Below are positions 35,589 to 44,158 of a stretch of 47,853 bases of DNA, in pieces. The DNA is from Ignavibacteria bacterium (GTDB lineage Bacteria; Bacteroidota; Ignavibacteria; Ignavibacteriales; Melioribacteraceae): positions 1-47,853 of the forward strand of contig DAIEQP010000175.1 in assembly GCA_027347805.1 (NCBI GenBank). Direction: 5' to 3'. The stretch's first letter is position 1. Every line of letters starts with the position of its first letter. Under the pieces are notes generated by a model. It made no database searches. It saw nothing but the letters and a program-made list of their open reading frames with translations, and had not been told where the DNA came from. The translations under genes and the position numbers were made by a program.

Positions 35589-36796
35589 GAAATTTCTTAA
35601 ATAAAATTTTCTTGTTTTTACTTTTGATTTTTTCGACAAGCTTCAGCCAGTTTAAGATTTCAAAAGATGTATTGAAGGACAAAATTAAAGGGGGATGGGC
35701 CGGACAAACAATCGGTGTTACCTTTGGCGCACCAACCGAATTTCATTTTATGGGAACAATGATTAACGATTACCAGAAAATTCCGTGGAGTGATACGGTT
35801 TGTGCGTGGTGGTATAAAAATGAACCCGGGTTATATGACGATCTTTATATGGATTTAACATTTGTCGATATTTTTGATAAACTTGGACTCGACGCCCCGG
35901 TCGATTCTTTCGCTGCCGCTTTTGCTAATGCAGAATATCCTCTTTGGCACGCAAACCAGGCCGCTCGATACAATATTCTCAATGGAATAAATGCACCCAA
36001 TAGCGGTAACTGGAAATACAATCCTCATGCTGATTGTATTGATTTTCAAATCGAATCTGATTTTGCCGGGTTGATGTCTCCCGCAATGCAAAATGCCGCG
36101 AGTTTTATCTGCGATAAAATCGGGCACATTATGAATTATGGAGATGGCTGGTACGGCGGTGTTTTCGTTTCAAACATGTATTCACTCTCATTTACTTCAA
36201 AAAATATTTATCACATTGTAAATCAATCGTTAAAAGTAATTCCATCTGAAAGTGATTTTTATAAATGCATCAAAGATGTTATAAGATGGTATAAAAAGTT
36301 TCCAAATGATTGGAAGTCAACCTGGTTTGAAGTTCAGAAAAAGTGGACAGATGATACCGGCTGCCCGGAAGGAGTTTTCAAAGCTCTCAATATTGATGCA
36401 AAAGTAAACGCCGCATATATTGTAATCAGTTTATTATACGGCAAAGGTGATTTCGAAAAAACAATGGAAATTGCTACACGATGCGGGCAGGATTCCGATT
36501 GTAACCCATCTAATGCAGCCGGCATTCTAGGCGTAATTTATGGATATAAAAATATTCCAGATAAATGGAAGCAAGCGTTACTTCCTGTAGAAGATTTGAA
36601 TTTTAAATTCACAAATATTTCCCTAAATAAAGTCTACGAAATTGGCTATAACCATGCTTTAAAAAACATTGTTAAAAATGGCGGGGCGGTTGGTAACGAT
36701 GTTTTAACAATCAAAACAGAACCTGCAAAAGTAGTGCGCTTTGAAAAGAGTATGCCTGATTTAATTCCGCTTGAAAGAAAAAAAAATCTTGCTTGA
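35585..36796 (+). CDS. Secreted ADP-ribosylglycohydrolase-family protein, C-terminus lost by frame break
   Basis: A signal peptide (MRNFLNKIFLFLLLIFSTSFS, then Q in a fuller reading) precedes an ADP-ribosylglycohydrolase fold. Visible motifs are KGGWAGQTIGVTFGAPTEF, a metal-site segment DDLYMDLTF and the late GQDSDCNPSNAAG. Family members remove ADP-ribose from modified proteins or act on related N-glycosides; the secreted type in this phylum has unknown substrate. I take the ATG at 35585, which overlaps the upstream stop and gives a clean signal. The frame ends at 36794-36796 just after a run of nine A (36778-36786). With eight A it would read on through 37103 as a 505-residue protein, so this product is probably short of its C-terminal domain. 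Confidence 0.85.
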   Translation: MRNFLNKIFLFLLLIFSTSFSQFKISKDVLKDKIKGGWAGQTIGVTFGAPTEFHFMGTMINDYQKIPWSDTVCAWWYKNEPGLYDDLYMDLTFVDIFDKLGLDAPVDSFAAAFANAEYPLWHANQAARYNILNGINAPNSGNWKYNPHADCIDFQIESDFAGLMSPAMQNAASFICDKIGHIMNYGDGWYGGVFVSNMYSLSFTSKNIYHIVNQSLKVIPSESDFYKCIKDVIRWYKKFPNDWKSTWFEVQKKWTDDTGCPEGVFKALNIDAKVNAAYIVISLLYGKGDFEKTMEIATRCGQDSDCNPSNAAGILGVIYGYKNIPDKWKQALLPVEDLNFKFTNISLNKVYEIGYNHALKNIVKNGGAVGNDVLTIKTEPAKVVRFEKSMPDLIPLERKKNLA

Positions 36797-37103
36797 TACA
36801 CTTAGCGTACCTTCCTGCGACTTTAGATTTGATGGGAGCGGTTATGTTCTGAACGGTGAATTGGAAACAACAATAAAATCTCGAAGCGATTATGTGGCGG
36901 AACTTGAAATTACCACAGATAGTCTGAATGCGGTCAAAGTTCAGCTTCCTAAAAATTATCTTAAGCGTAAGACTGAAATTTGCTGGAATTATGAACTGCA
37001 AAATTCAGCTCATCATGTACAAATAAAATGGATTAATAAACTTCCCGGCGAATCATTAAAATTATCCGACGTAATTATTTATTCCAAAAAAAGTCCCAAA
37101 TAA
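36771..37103 (+). pseudogene. Displaced C-terminal part of the ADP-ribosylglycohydrolase
   Basis: This 110-residue frame carries a beta-rich sequence (SVPSCDFRFDGSGYVLNG) with no signal peptide, no ATG and no ribosome site. Its only early start is a TTG within the upstream gene. It joins smoothly to the upstream protein if one A is removed from the nine-A run. I read it as the C-terminal domain of that protein, separated by a real mutation, by programmed slippage, or by a sequencing error. Confidence 0.65.
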
Positions 37104-37124
37104 AATTTTTCCCGGTTTATTAAC

Positions 37125-38234
37125 TCAATACCAAAAATGAAATTGCAGCACAAAAGAATTACCGGTTGAATCACCGGCAGATGCAATTCTATATTGCGGT
37201 CTTAACTCAATAAAACTGTATGGAAAAAATTCAAATCCTAATACAACGTGAGAAAATTTTGTGTCACCGGATTTTAAGCCTGTATCAAGCATATCGTATC
37301 TTGCCACAGCATCCAAGCCAACCATCACCTGATAACTTGCTTCTAACATTAATGCAGTTGTTTTAATTCCTTTGTCTAAATAATCGTTTGCGATATCATA
37401 TTCTCCCATCAGCGAAAATCGTTTGAATCCAATTCCTGCAAAGCCGCCGATTAAATTACTATTCAATACAGAAGTAAATATATCGGTTTTGAAATTTGCT
37501 GCTGATGCGCCGAACAATAACTGTATTTTCTCTACAACAGGAGAAAACTCGATTCGCGCAGTATATGTAGGATCGAATGTAAATGTTGCGTGGCTTTTAG
37601 GTTTTCCAACACTTGCGGTGAGGAAAATGTTATCGCTCAAGTTTGCCCCGATTTCCACACCCGTTTCCATGTAAAGAGGATTATAAATCATTCCCTGTGC
37701 AATTCCTTTTGAGAACAGCAATCCGTAATCTCCGCCGCGTGTGTACGCTGTATGATCATCGAGTCGAATACCGAAATATGGAACAAATGAACCAACTTTA
37801 ATATAACTTTCATTAGGTAGAATTTTTGCTATACCATAACACTGCCATATTCTATTTATAAAATCATAGCTTGCAACTACATCAATATTCTGAGCAAGAG
37901 CCGCTGACAAATACATTGAACCGGTCATATCCTGGAAATCTGCACGTTTGCTTTCCCCGCTGTATAAATACTGTGAGCGGTAATCAAATCCATATGTAAT
38001 GCTCGGTGAAATTTTGGGAGATAATTTAAAATCTTCATCTCTTGGAGAAATCATGCTTACTACATTTTTGCCAAAGAAAAATCCGTTTTCATTTCTAATT
38101 ACCCCGCCAGTTGGATTTACATGGCAGCCGCTGCATTTATCCTTTTGTTGAAGAGCAAATCTTGGAAGTGCACGCGATTGTCCGGCTGTTAAAATCAAAG
38201 ACACCAGAATTATTAAGCTAATGTTTTTTTTCAT
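37125..38234 (-). CDS. Outer-membrane beta-barrel-like protein with one c-type heme motif
   Basis: A signal peptide (about residues 1-22) leads to ALPRFALQQ and the motif CSGCH (CxxCH) near residues 34-38, followed by NPTGG. The rest, about 300 residues, is made of alternating strands with Gly and aromatics (SVGKPKSHATFTFD; final residue pair WY), typical of an outer-membrane barrel. A covalent heme at the periplasmic mouth of the barrel is the simplest reading, and suggests electron transfer or redox sensing. No multiheme cytochrome gene is adjacent. The name is by architecture only. Confidence 0.78.
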   Translation of the reverse strand: MKKNISLIILVSLILTAGQSRALPRFALQQKDKCSGCHVNPTGGVIRNENGFFFGKNVVSMISPRDEDFKLSPKISPSITYGFDYRSQYLYSGESKRADFQDMTGSMYLSAALAQNIDVVASYDFINRIWQCYGIAKILPNESYIKVGSFVPYFGIRLDDHTAYTRGGDYGLLFSKGIAQGMIYNPLYMETGVEIGANLSDNIFLTASVGKPKSHATFTFDPTYTARIEFSPVVEKIQLLFGASAANFKTDIFTSVLNSNLIGGFAGIGFKRFSLMGEYDIANDYLDKGIKTTALMLEASYQVMVGLDAVARYDMLDTGLKSGDTKFSHVVLGFEFFPYSFIELRPQYRIASAGDSTGNSFVLQFHFWY

Positions 38235-38264
38235 GCCTTCTCCTTTATTAAAATATTTTTGAAC

Positions 38265-38279
38265 TTACATTTGATGTAA
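38265..38279. promoter_or_regulatory. Short palindrome in divergent promoter region
   Basis: TTACAT-TTG-ATGTAA is a perfect 6-bp inverted repeat in the 133-base gap between the divergent barrel gene and the 162-residue membrane protein gene. It could be an operator. No known regulator site is matched. Confidence 0.25.
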
Positions 38280-38367
38280 TCGGTTTTATTTCCATCGGGT
38301 GATTCTTTTTTATTTGTTGGCTATGTCACCTTATTATTCATAATTTAGAAACGAAGAAAGGACAAAA

Positions 38368-38856
38368 ATGTACTACTTAACTTTAACAACATTGCACATA
38401 ATTTTTGCCGGCATTTGGCTTGTCAACTTTATTGTCGAGCCCGTTTTACGTAAGCAAATCATAATAAACAATAACAAATCTGGCGAGAGAAAGTTCATTA
38501 ATCTTTACTTATTATTTCTTAATCTTTTCGGAATGGTTGGATCTATCGGCATTTTAATTACTGGAATAGTACTTGTTATCAATTCTGGTTTTTATGGTTT
38601 TTTCCAGTTTACAGCTAACCACTGGTTAACAACAAAACAGGTGATACTAATTGTCATATTTATACTTATTGGTGCAGGAATAATACCAACTGCGAAAAAA
38701 ATAAGATCGGCTGTTGGTAGCGATTTAGACAGTACGCAGCCAATCAGTGAAGATGGATATAAATCCCTTGAAAAAATTTATTTGTTAGGAAGAATAATCA
38801 ACATACTTGTCCTTGTAAATTTTATTCTCGCAATAACTCATAGGTACATTCTTTAA
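38368..38856 (+). CDS. Four-span membrane protein (DUF2269/CopD-like)
   Basis: This 162-residue protein has four hydrophobic spans (about residues 3-25, 45-70, 88-108 and 140-160). The early THLIIFAGIWLVNF-like His/Trp pattern (LHIIFAGIWLVNF) recalls the DUF2269 and CopD-like families, in which histidines at membrane faces may bind heme or metal. The match is by eye and weak. An AAAGGA site supports the ATG. It lies 2 bases before dxr and is probably in the same transcript as dxr and rseP. Confidence 0.65.
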   Translation: MYYLTLTTLHIIFAGIWLVNFIVEPVLRKQIIINNNKSGERKFINLYLLFLNLFGMVGSIGILITGIVLVINSGFYGFFQFTANHWLTTKQVILIVIFILIGAGIIPTAKKIRSAVGSDLDSTQPISEDGYKSLEKIYLLGRIINILVLVNFILAITHRYIL

Positions 38857-38858
38857 CA

Positions 38859-40004
38859 ATGAAGAAACTTCTGATTCTTGGTTCTACTGGTTCTATTGGA
38901 AAAAGCACAATCGAAATAGTTCGATCTTTCCCCGATCAATTTGAAATTGTCGGACTTTCAGTAAATAATAACATTGATGAACTTGAGTGTCAGATTAAGG
39001 AATTTCATCCGAAAACTGTTGTTGTTAGGGACAGGCAAAAGGCGAAAGAATTATCGGGTCGAATTGGATCTTCATGCAAAATATTATCCGGTGAAGAAGG
39101 TCTTCTTGAAATGTCCCGCGAGGATAACTATGATATTTTCGTAGCCGCTATAGTTGGCTTTGTCGGCCTTGCCCCCACAATTGAAGCAATCAAACTTAAA
39201 AAGAGAATAGCCCTAGCAAATAAAGAAACATTGGTAGTTGCCGGTGAAATAATTATTTCGCTTTGTGAAAAATATGGAGCGGAATTGATTCCAGTAGATT
39301 CAGAGCACAGTGCAATTTTTCAATGTTTAATTGGCGAACAAAAAAAGAATGTAAACAAAATTATTTTAACTGCTTCAGGCGGTCCCTTTCTTAACAAAAG
39401 TTTTTCCGAGCTGGATACTGTTACTATCGAAGAAGCATTGAATCATCCCAACTGGAAAATGGGCAGCAAAATTACAATTGATTCCGCCACAATGATGAAT
39501 AAAGGCCTGGAAGTGATTGAGGCATTTTGGCTTTTTCATTTGCCAAAAGAAAAAATTGATGTTGCAATCCATCCTCAATCAATAATACATTCAATGGTTG
39601 AGTTTTGTGATGGTTCAATAAAGGCACAATTAAGCACCCCGGATATGAAACTTCCGATACTTTTTGCACTTACATATCCGGATAGATTTGTCTATAATAG
39701 TGTTGAGACTAATTTAAAAAAAGTGGGTAATCTTTCTTTTTTTGAACCTGATTTTGATAAATTTGTATGTCTTAAAATGGCATACGAGGCAATTAATACC
39801 GGAGGTTCTGCCCCCTGTATTCTGAATGCCGCAAATGAAATTGCAGTCGAAAAATTTTTAAAAGGAAAAATTAAATTCACGCAGATACCTGTTCTGATAC
39901 AGGTAGCGTTAAATAAAATTAGTAACCATACAATTGTTAATCTTGATTCTGTTGTTGAGGCAGATTTTAAGACCCGTGAGTTGCTAAAGAAAATGTTTAA
40001 TTAA
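38859..40004 (+). CDS. dxr: 1-deoxy-D-xylulose 5-phosphate reductoisomerase
   Basis: This is the second step of the MEP pathway: it turns DXP into MEP with NADPH and a divalent metal. The 381-residue protein has the nucleotide loop GSTGSIGKSTIEIV, ALANKETLVVAGEI, the metal-site PVDSEHSAIFQ, the ASGGPF loop, MMNKGLEVIEAFWLF and IHPQSIIHSMVEF. It is complete and of normal length. It starts 2 bases after the membrane protein and is followed by rseP after 11 bases. dxr-rseP adjacency is common in bacteria. Confidence 0.97.
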   Translation: MKKLLILGSTGSIGKSTIEIVRSFPDQFEIVGLSVNNNIDELECQIKEFHPKTVVVRDRQKAKELSGRIGSSCKILSGEEGLLEMSREDNYDIFVAAIVGFVGLAPTIEAIKLKKRIALANKETLVVAGEIIISLCEKYGAELIPVDSEHSAIFQCLIGEQKKNVNKIILTASGGPFLNKSFSELDTVTIEEALNHPNWKMGSKITIDSATMMNKGLEVIEAFWLFHLPKEKIDVAIHPQSIIHSMVEFCDGSIKAQLSTPDMKLPILFALTYPDRFVYNSVETNLKKVGNLSFFEPDFDKFVCLKMAYEAINTGGSAPCILNAANEIAVEKFLKGKIKFTQIPVLIQVALNKISNHTIVNLDSVVEADFKTRELLKKMFN

Positions 40005-40015
40005 ATTCGGTTAAT

Positions 40016-41371
40016 ATGGATTACATTATTTATTTCGTTATTACTATCGGCATTTTGGTTTTTGTTCATGAGTTCGGACATTTCGCAGCCGCCAAACTTT
40101 CAAAAATGCGGGTCGATGTTTTTGCAATCGGTTTCGGTAAAAGAATATTTGGCTGGAATAAATTAACCGGATTTTCGTTTGGAGATCTTCCCAAGGATTG
40201 GGATGGACAGGGAAATACCGATTACAGATTAAGTATTCTTCCTCTTGGCGGCTACGTAAAAATAGCAGGCATGGTTGATGAAAGCTTTGATACAAAATTC
40301 ACAAATGAAGAACCCAAACCATATGAGTTTCGTGCAAAATCTGTTTTAGCCAAAACTTTTGTAATTACAGCAGGAGTTATGATGAATTTAACTCTTGCTA
40401 TTTTGATTTTTTGGGGAACAAATTTCTTCCAGGGCAAGCAGGTAATTAAAACTACTACCATTGCTTATGTTGAAGGCGGAAGCACAGCAGATGCCGCTGG
40501 TTTTAGAACTATGGATAAAATATTATCCATAAACGGTAAAACAGTAACTGACTGGGAACAGGTTTTAGAAAATTTGATGATTAAGAATTCTACTACCGAT
40601 GCAAAAGTTGAAGTTTTCCGTGATGGTCAAAAATTATCTTTATCTATTCCAAGAAAAACTGTAAACGAAAGTATTCAGAAAGAACCTTTTATTTATCCTT
40701 ATCCTGTTCTCCCTGTTGTTAGAGATGTTTTAAAAAATTCTCCCGCACAGGAAGCCGGCATTAAAGTTGGCGATTATATTTTGTTTATTAACAATACTTA
40801 TATCAGAGAAAGCGAAGAGATAAATAAAATTGTTCAGGCAAATAAAGATAAAGCGATTCCACTTGTACTTTTGCGCGGCAAGGATACAGTTCGCGTCTCT
40901 GTTAAACCAAGTTTGGAAGGATTGATTGGAATCTCTCATTCAATTGATTTTGCTGGTGAAATTGAATACCGCACTTATGGTTTCTTTGGATCAATTACTC
41001 AAGCGCTTGTAAATGTTGGCCAGTATACCGTAGCTACATTTGCCACACTTAAAAATGTTATTACAGGTAAACTTGCATTTAATCAGGCATTTGGAGGCCC
41101 GGTTAGGATTGCACAATATGCTGCTAAATCCGCCGATAGCGGTGCACTCCCCTTCCTTCACTTTTTAGCGATGTTAAGTTTAAGTTTAGCGATAATAAAC
41201 ATTCTTCCATTTCCTGTTCTGGATGGCGGGCACTTTGTTATTATCTTGATTGAAGGACTTTTAAAAAGAGAATTACCAATTAAAATTAAAATTGCAGTTC
41301 AGAATGCCGGCTTTGTTCTACTTTTATTATTAATGGCATTCATTATTTATTCGGATTTAATCAGCTTATAA
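40016..41371 (+). CDS. rseP: Site-2 metalloprotease RseP
   Basis: This inner-membrane zinc protease cuts transmembrane segments, classically those of anti-sigma factors already trimmed in the periplasm. The 451 residues show the zinc motif HEFGH in the first span, two PDZ domains (about residues 145-215 and 230-310) and the late NILPFPVLDGGHF motif that supplies the third zinc ligand. An ECF sigma and single-span anti-sigma pair lie 5 kb away (45673-46683), a possible but unproven substrate. The structured RNA candidate begins soon after the stop. Confidence 0.95.
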   Translation: MDYIIYFVITIGILVFVHEFGHFAAAKLSKMRVDVFAIGFGKRIFGWNKLTGFSFGDLPKDWDGQGNTDYRLSILPLGGYVKIAGMVDESFDTKFTNEEPKPYEFRAKSVLAKTFVITAGVMMNLTLAILIFWGTNFFQGKQVIKTTTIAYVEGGSTADAAGFRTMDKILSINGKTVTDWEQVLENLMIKNSTTDAKVEVFRDGQKLSLSIPRKTVNESIQKEPFIYPYPVLPVVRDVLKNSPAQEAGIKVGDYILFINNTYIRESEEINKIVQANKDKAIPLVLLRGKDTVRVSVKPSLEGLIGISHSIDFAGEIEYRTYGFFGSITQALVNVGQYTVATFATLKNVITGKLAFNQAFGGPVRIAQYAAKSADSGALPFLHFLAMLSLSLAIINILPFPVLDGGHFVIILIEGLLKRELPIKIKIAVQNAGFVLLLLLMAFIIYSDLISL

Positions 41372-41377
41372 AATTTT

Positions 41378-41528
41378 TGCTGGGTGTTTCAGCATCTGAA
41401 ACTCTCTCAATAGCTCTTTGAGTTGCTTTGTGTTGCGGTTTTGTAAACCGCCCTGTTCTACAAAATAATTTGATGAACCCTGCACAAAGTTAACTCATTC
41501 AAAGCCGCTGAGAGAGTTTCTTTTTTTT
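41378..41528 (+). ncRNA. Candidate structured RNA: leader, attenuator or terminator
   Basis: The 172-base gap holds nested complementary arms. A 12-bp stem pairs 41398-41409 with 41509-41520. Inside it, CTTTG/CAAAG (41416-41420 with 41500-41504), AGTT/AACT and a 7-bp CTTTGTG/CACAAAG (41426-41432 with 41483-41489) form a rod. This opens to two hairpins: a perfect 7-bp GCGGTTT-TGT-AAACCGC (41435-41451), and GTTC plus CAAA around ATAA with TTTG plus GAAC (41455-41478). T8 (41521-41528) directly follows the closing stem. Upstream, GTTTCAG-CAT-CTGAAAC (41386-41402) would compete with the 5' arm. It precedes the TonB receptor's ribosome site. No cobalamin, TPP or other riboswitch consensus is evident. 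Pairings were found by eye. Confidence 0.6.
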
Positions 41529-41543
41529 AAAGGATTTAGCACA

Positions 41544-43361
41544 ATGAAATTAATCTCGTTATTTGTTTTCATCATGTTTTTTTCAGTAGTATCATTTTCT
41601 CAGGAAAGAACTTACGACTTTGATGAAATTGTTATTTCTGCTGGAAGAACGCCGATTTCATTCTCTAACATTTCAAGAAGTATAGCCATTTTAACTCGTG
41701 CAGATATTCAAAAAATTCCCGCATCAAATATTATTGATCTGTTAAAATTCACAAGCGGAGTTGATCTACGCGCGCGCGGAACTGAAGGCGTTCAGGCCGA
41801 TGTTGGAATTCGCGGCGGTTCATTTGAAGAAACTCTTGTTTTGATTAATGGTGTAAAACTGAACGATCCGCAAACCGGTCACAACAGTTTGAATCTGCCT
41901 CTTTCCCTCGATAACATTGAGAGAATAGAAATCCTTAAAGGAGAAGGAAGCAGAGTATTCGGCGCCAATGCGTTTAGCGGCGCAATAAATATTGTAACAA
42001 AAAAAGATTTAATAAACTCGTTAAATATTTCCAGCAGCGGCGGTGAGAATGGATTGTATGATCTGGGATTATCAGCATCAATTCTTACCGGTCCGGCAGC
42101 AAACAGTTTTTCTATTAATAGAAGTAAATCGGATGGCTACCGTTTTAATACAAACCTGGAATCAACGAATATTTATTTTTCGCAAAATTATTCTTTCAGG
42201 AGTGCAAACATAAATTGGCTGTTTGGTTACACTGACAAAGAATTTGGTGCAAATAGTTTTTATTCTGATTTATTTCCCAATCAATATGAAAGGACATTAA
42301 CCAAATATGGGAATGTATCGGCCGAATATAAATTTTCTGAAGTTGCACTTACATCCAAAACATTTTTAAGAACGAATTTCGACGATTACAAACTTGATAA
42401 ATTTCGCCCGGGATGGAATCAGAATACACACAGGACGAATTCTTACGGAACAGAATTTCAGGCAACGATTAATACTTCTGCCGGAATAACTTCGTTTGGT
42501 GTTGATTTTAGCCGGGATGAAATTACCAGCACAAATCTTGGAACACATAACAGAAGCAAAATAGGATTTTTTGCCGAACACAATTTAGTTCTGAATGAGA
42601 ATATTACTTTTTCAGGAGGATTCTTTGCATACAACTATTCTTCAATCGGTTGGAAATATTGGCCCGGCTTTGATGTTAATTATAAACTTTCGAAGGATGC
42701 AAAAATATTTTTTTCTGCGGGAAGAGCATTCCGCGTTCCAACATTTACTGAATTATTTTATGTGAGTCCCACCAACATGGGTAATCCTGATCTTCAATAT
42801 GAAGAAACAACCAATTATGAAATTGGATTTTCTTTATTAAAGAATTATTTCCGTTATAATTCAAGTGTGTTTTTCAAGGATGGAACGAACTTGATTGATT
42901 GGGTTCGTGATGTCAGAACTTCACCATGGCAGGTTCAAAATGTAAGCCGCTTAAAAACAATCGGCCTCGAAACAGATTTTGATTTCAACATCAAAAATAT
43001 TCTCGGCAATTTACCATTGAAACAATTCAGGATTAGTTACACATTTCTTTCGTCAGACAGAAACTCATCAGGATTTGAATCAAAATATTTACTTGATCAT
43101 CTGCGCCATCAATTAATTTTATTCCTTTCAAATGAATTGGCTTTTGATGTAATTCAATTCTGGACAGCAAGATTTGAACAGCGGGTAAACCAGTCATCAA
43201 ATTTTATAGTTGACACAAAGCTTTCGAAAAAAATTGGCTACTTTAATTTCTTTATCAATGCGACAAACCTATTCAATCAATCATATTATGATATTCCCGG
43301 TGTTCTGCTCCCTGGTAGGTGGATAAGTGCTGGTGTTAAATTTTCAATAAATGATTTTTAA
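41544..43361 (+). CDS. TonB-dependent outer-membrane receptor (BtuB-like)
   Basis: This 605-residue outer-membrane transporter has a signal peptide (ending SFSQ), then a TonB-box-like region and plug domain (DEIVISAGRTPISFS, IRGGSFEETLVLINGVKLND, then IERIEILKGEGSRVFGANAFSGAINIVTKK), and a barrel with aromatic strands to the C-terminal region. The short plug entry without an N-terminal signalling (STN) or CarboxypepD_reg domain, and the length near 600, recall BtuB/vitamin-type receptors rather than SusC. The ligand is unknown. The start has AAAGGA 9 bases before the ATG. It converges on, and overlaps by 4 bases, the tonB gene on the other strand. Confidence 0.92.
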   Translation: MKLISLFVFIMFFSVVSFSQERTYDFDEIVISAGRTPISFSNISRSIAILTRADIQKIPASNIIDLLKFTSGVDLRARGTEGVQADVGIRGGSFEETLVLINGVKLNDPQTGHNSLNLPLSLDNIERIEILKGEGSRVFGANAFSGAINIVTKKDLINSLNISSSGGENGLYDLGLSASILTGPAANSFSINRSKSDGYRFNTNLESTNIYFSQNYSFRSANINWLFGYTDKEFGANSFYSDLFPNQYERTLTKYGNVSAEYKFSEVALTSKTFLRTNFDDYKLDKFRPGWNQNTHRTNSYGTEFQATINTSAGITSFGVDFSRDEITSTNLGTHNRSKIGFFAEHNLVLNENITFSGGFFAYNYSSIGWKYWPGFDVNYKLSKDAKIFFSAGRAFRVPTFTELFYVSPTNMGNPDLQYEETTNYEIGFSLLKNYFRYNSSVFFKDGTNLIDWVRDVRTSPWQVQNVSRLKTIGLETDFDFNIKNILGNLPLKQFRISYTFLSSDRNSSGFESKYLLDHLRHQLILFLSNELAFDVIQFWTARFEQRVNQSSNFIVDTKLSKKIGYFNFFINATNLFNQSYYDIPGVLLPGRWISAGVKFSINDF

Positions 43362-44056
43362 TTTGGACGAAATGTTAGAGATAATGTGAGCTGAACTTTT
43401 ACCCGGTTTCCATTTTTTTTGCCGGGTTTAAATCTTGTATTTTTTATTGCCCAAAGCGCTTCTTCATCACAGCCATAGCCAAGACCTTTTACTATTTCTG
43501 CACGTGTCACTTCACCATTTTCATTTATAAATGCTTTTACAAAAACTTTTCCAACAACACTTTCTTTTCTCGCTGCATCAGGATAACTAACATTGCGCTG
43601 CAAAGCATCCATTCCGCCAAAAGGTTCCGGCATAATATCAACAGCAACATAATATGTCTCATCAACAGGAATTACTTTTTTTACTTCCGGCTTTGGCGGA
43701 TCAACTTTCAAATCTCCTGCCGGTACGTTTGAATCTTTAGGCATTTCAAGTTCGCTTGTTTCCTCTCCTTTTTTAGCAACTTTTGGAATCCCATATTTAG
43801 GCTTTGTTGTTGCTGGCGCATTAAAATATTCATCGCTTACTATTGATGGCGGAGGGCCCAATTCTACGTAAGTTAAAATTCTCTGTCGGACTTTATTATT
43901 GTTTTCATCTGGTTTAACAGGCGCTACTAGCAAATAAATTGCAATGAGAAATAAATGAATGCCAACTGCTGATGCGATTCCGATAGAATAATTTCTATTG
44001 TAATTTTTTTTTAACTCAAAGGCGCCATAGATTTTATTCTGCGAAGAATCGATCAT
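43358..44056 (-). CDS. tonB: Energy transducer TonB
   Basis: This 232-residue protein has one N-terminal inner-membrane anchor (about residues 25-46), a Pro/Lys-rich periplasmic stretch (PPKPEVKK), and a C-terminal TonB domain (GKVFVKAFINENGEVTRAEI, followed by FKPGKKNGNRVKVQ). It would carry proton-motive energy to outer-membrane receptors, such as the one converging from the other strand. ExbB/ExbD are not in the window. The start has no strong ribosome site. The gene is read after the smaller TonB_C genes but with a terminator between, so it is probably its own unit. Confidence 0.93.
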   Translation of the reverse strand: MIDSSQNKIYGAFELKKNYNRNYSIGIASAVGIHLFLIAIYLLVAPVKPDENNNKVRQRILTYVELGPPPSIVSDEYFNAPATTKPKYGIPKVAKKGEETSELEMPKDSNVPAGDLKVDPPKPEVKKVIPVDETYYVAVDIMPEPFGGMDALQRNVSYPDAARKESVVGKVFVKAFINENGEVTRAEIVKGLGYGCDEEALWAIKNTRFKPGKKNGNRVKVQLTLSLTFRPN

Positions 44057-44122
44057 TTATGAATTCTGATAAAATTGTTGGACAAAGTTAGAGATGATGC
44101 TCGCAAGAGGCAATTAAATAAC

Positions 44123-44149
44123 AAGCGGTTCCTTTTTATGGAACCGCTT
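44123..44149 (-). terminator. Hairpin terminator after the single TonB_C gene
   Basis: A perfect 10-bp stem (AAGCGGTTCC with GGAACCGCTT) with a 7-base loop sits just past the stop of the 118-residue TonB_C gene. The minus-strand tail GTTATTTAATT is T-rich but broken. Confidence 0.7.
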
Positions 44150-44158
44150 TAGATTCAT

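Noticed and set aside
38368..38856. Heme-binding cytochrome b561 as identity of the 162-residue membrane protein
   Set aside because: The needed pairs of histidines in the spans are missing; only a weak DUF2269/CopD-like resemblance remains.
41398..41520. Cobalamin or TPP riboswitch in the TonB receptor leader
   Set aside because: The B12 box and the TPP pattern (CTGAGA with its partner element) are not present in the right layout, though the region is clearly structured.
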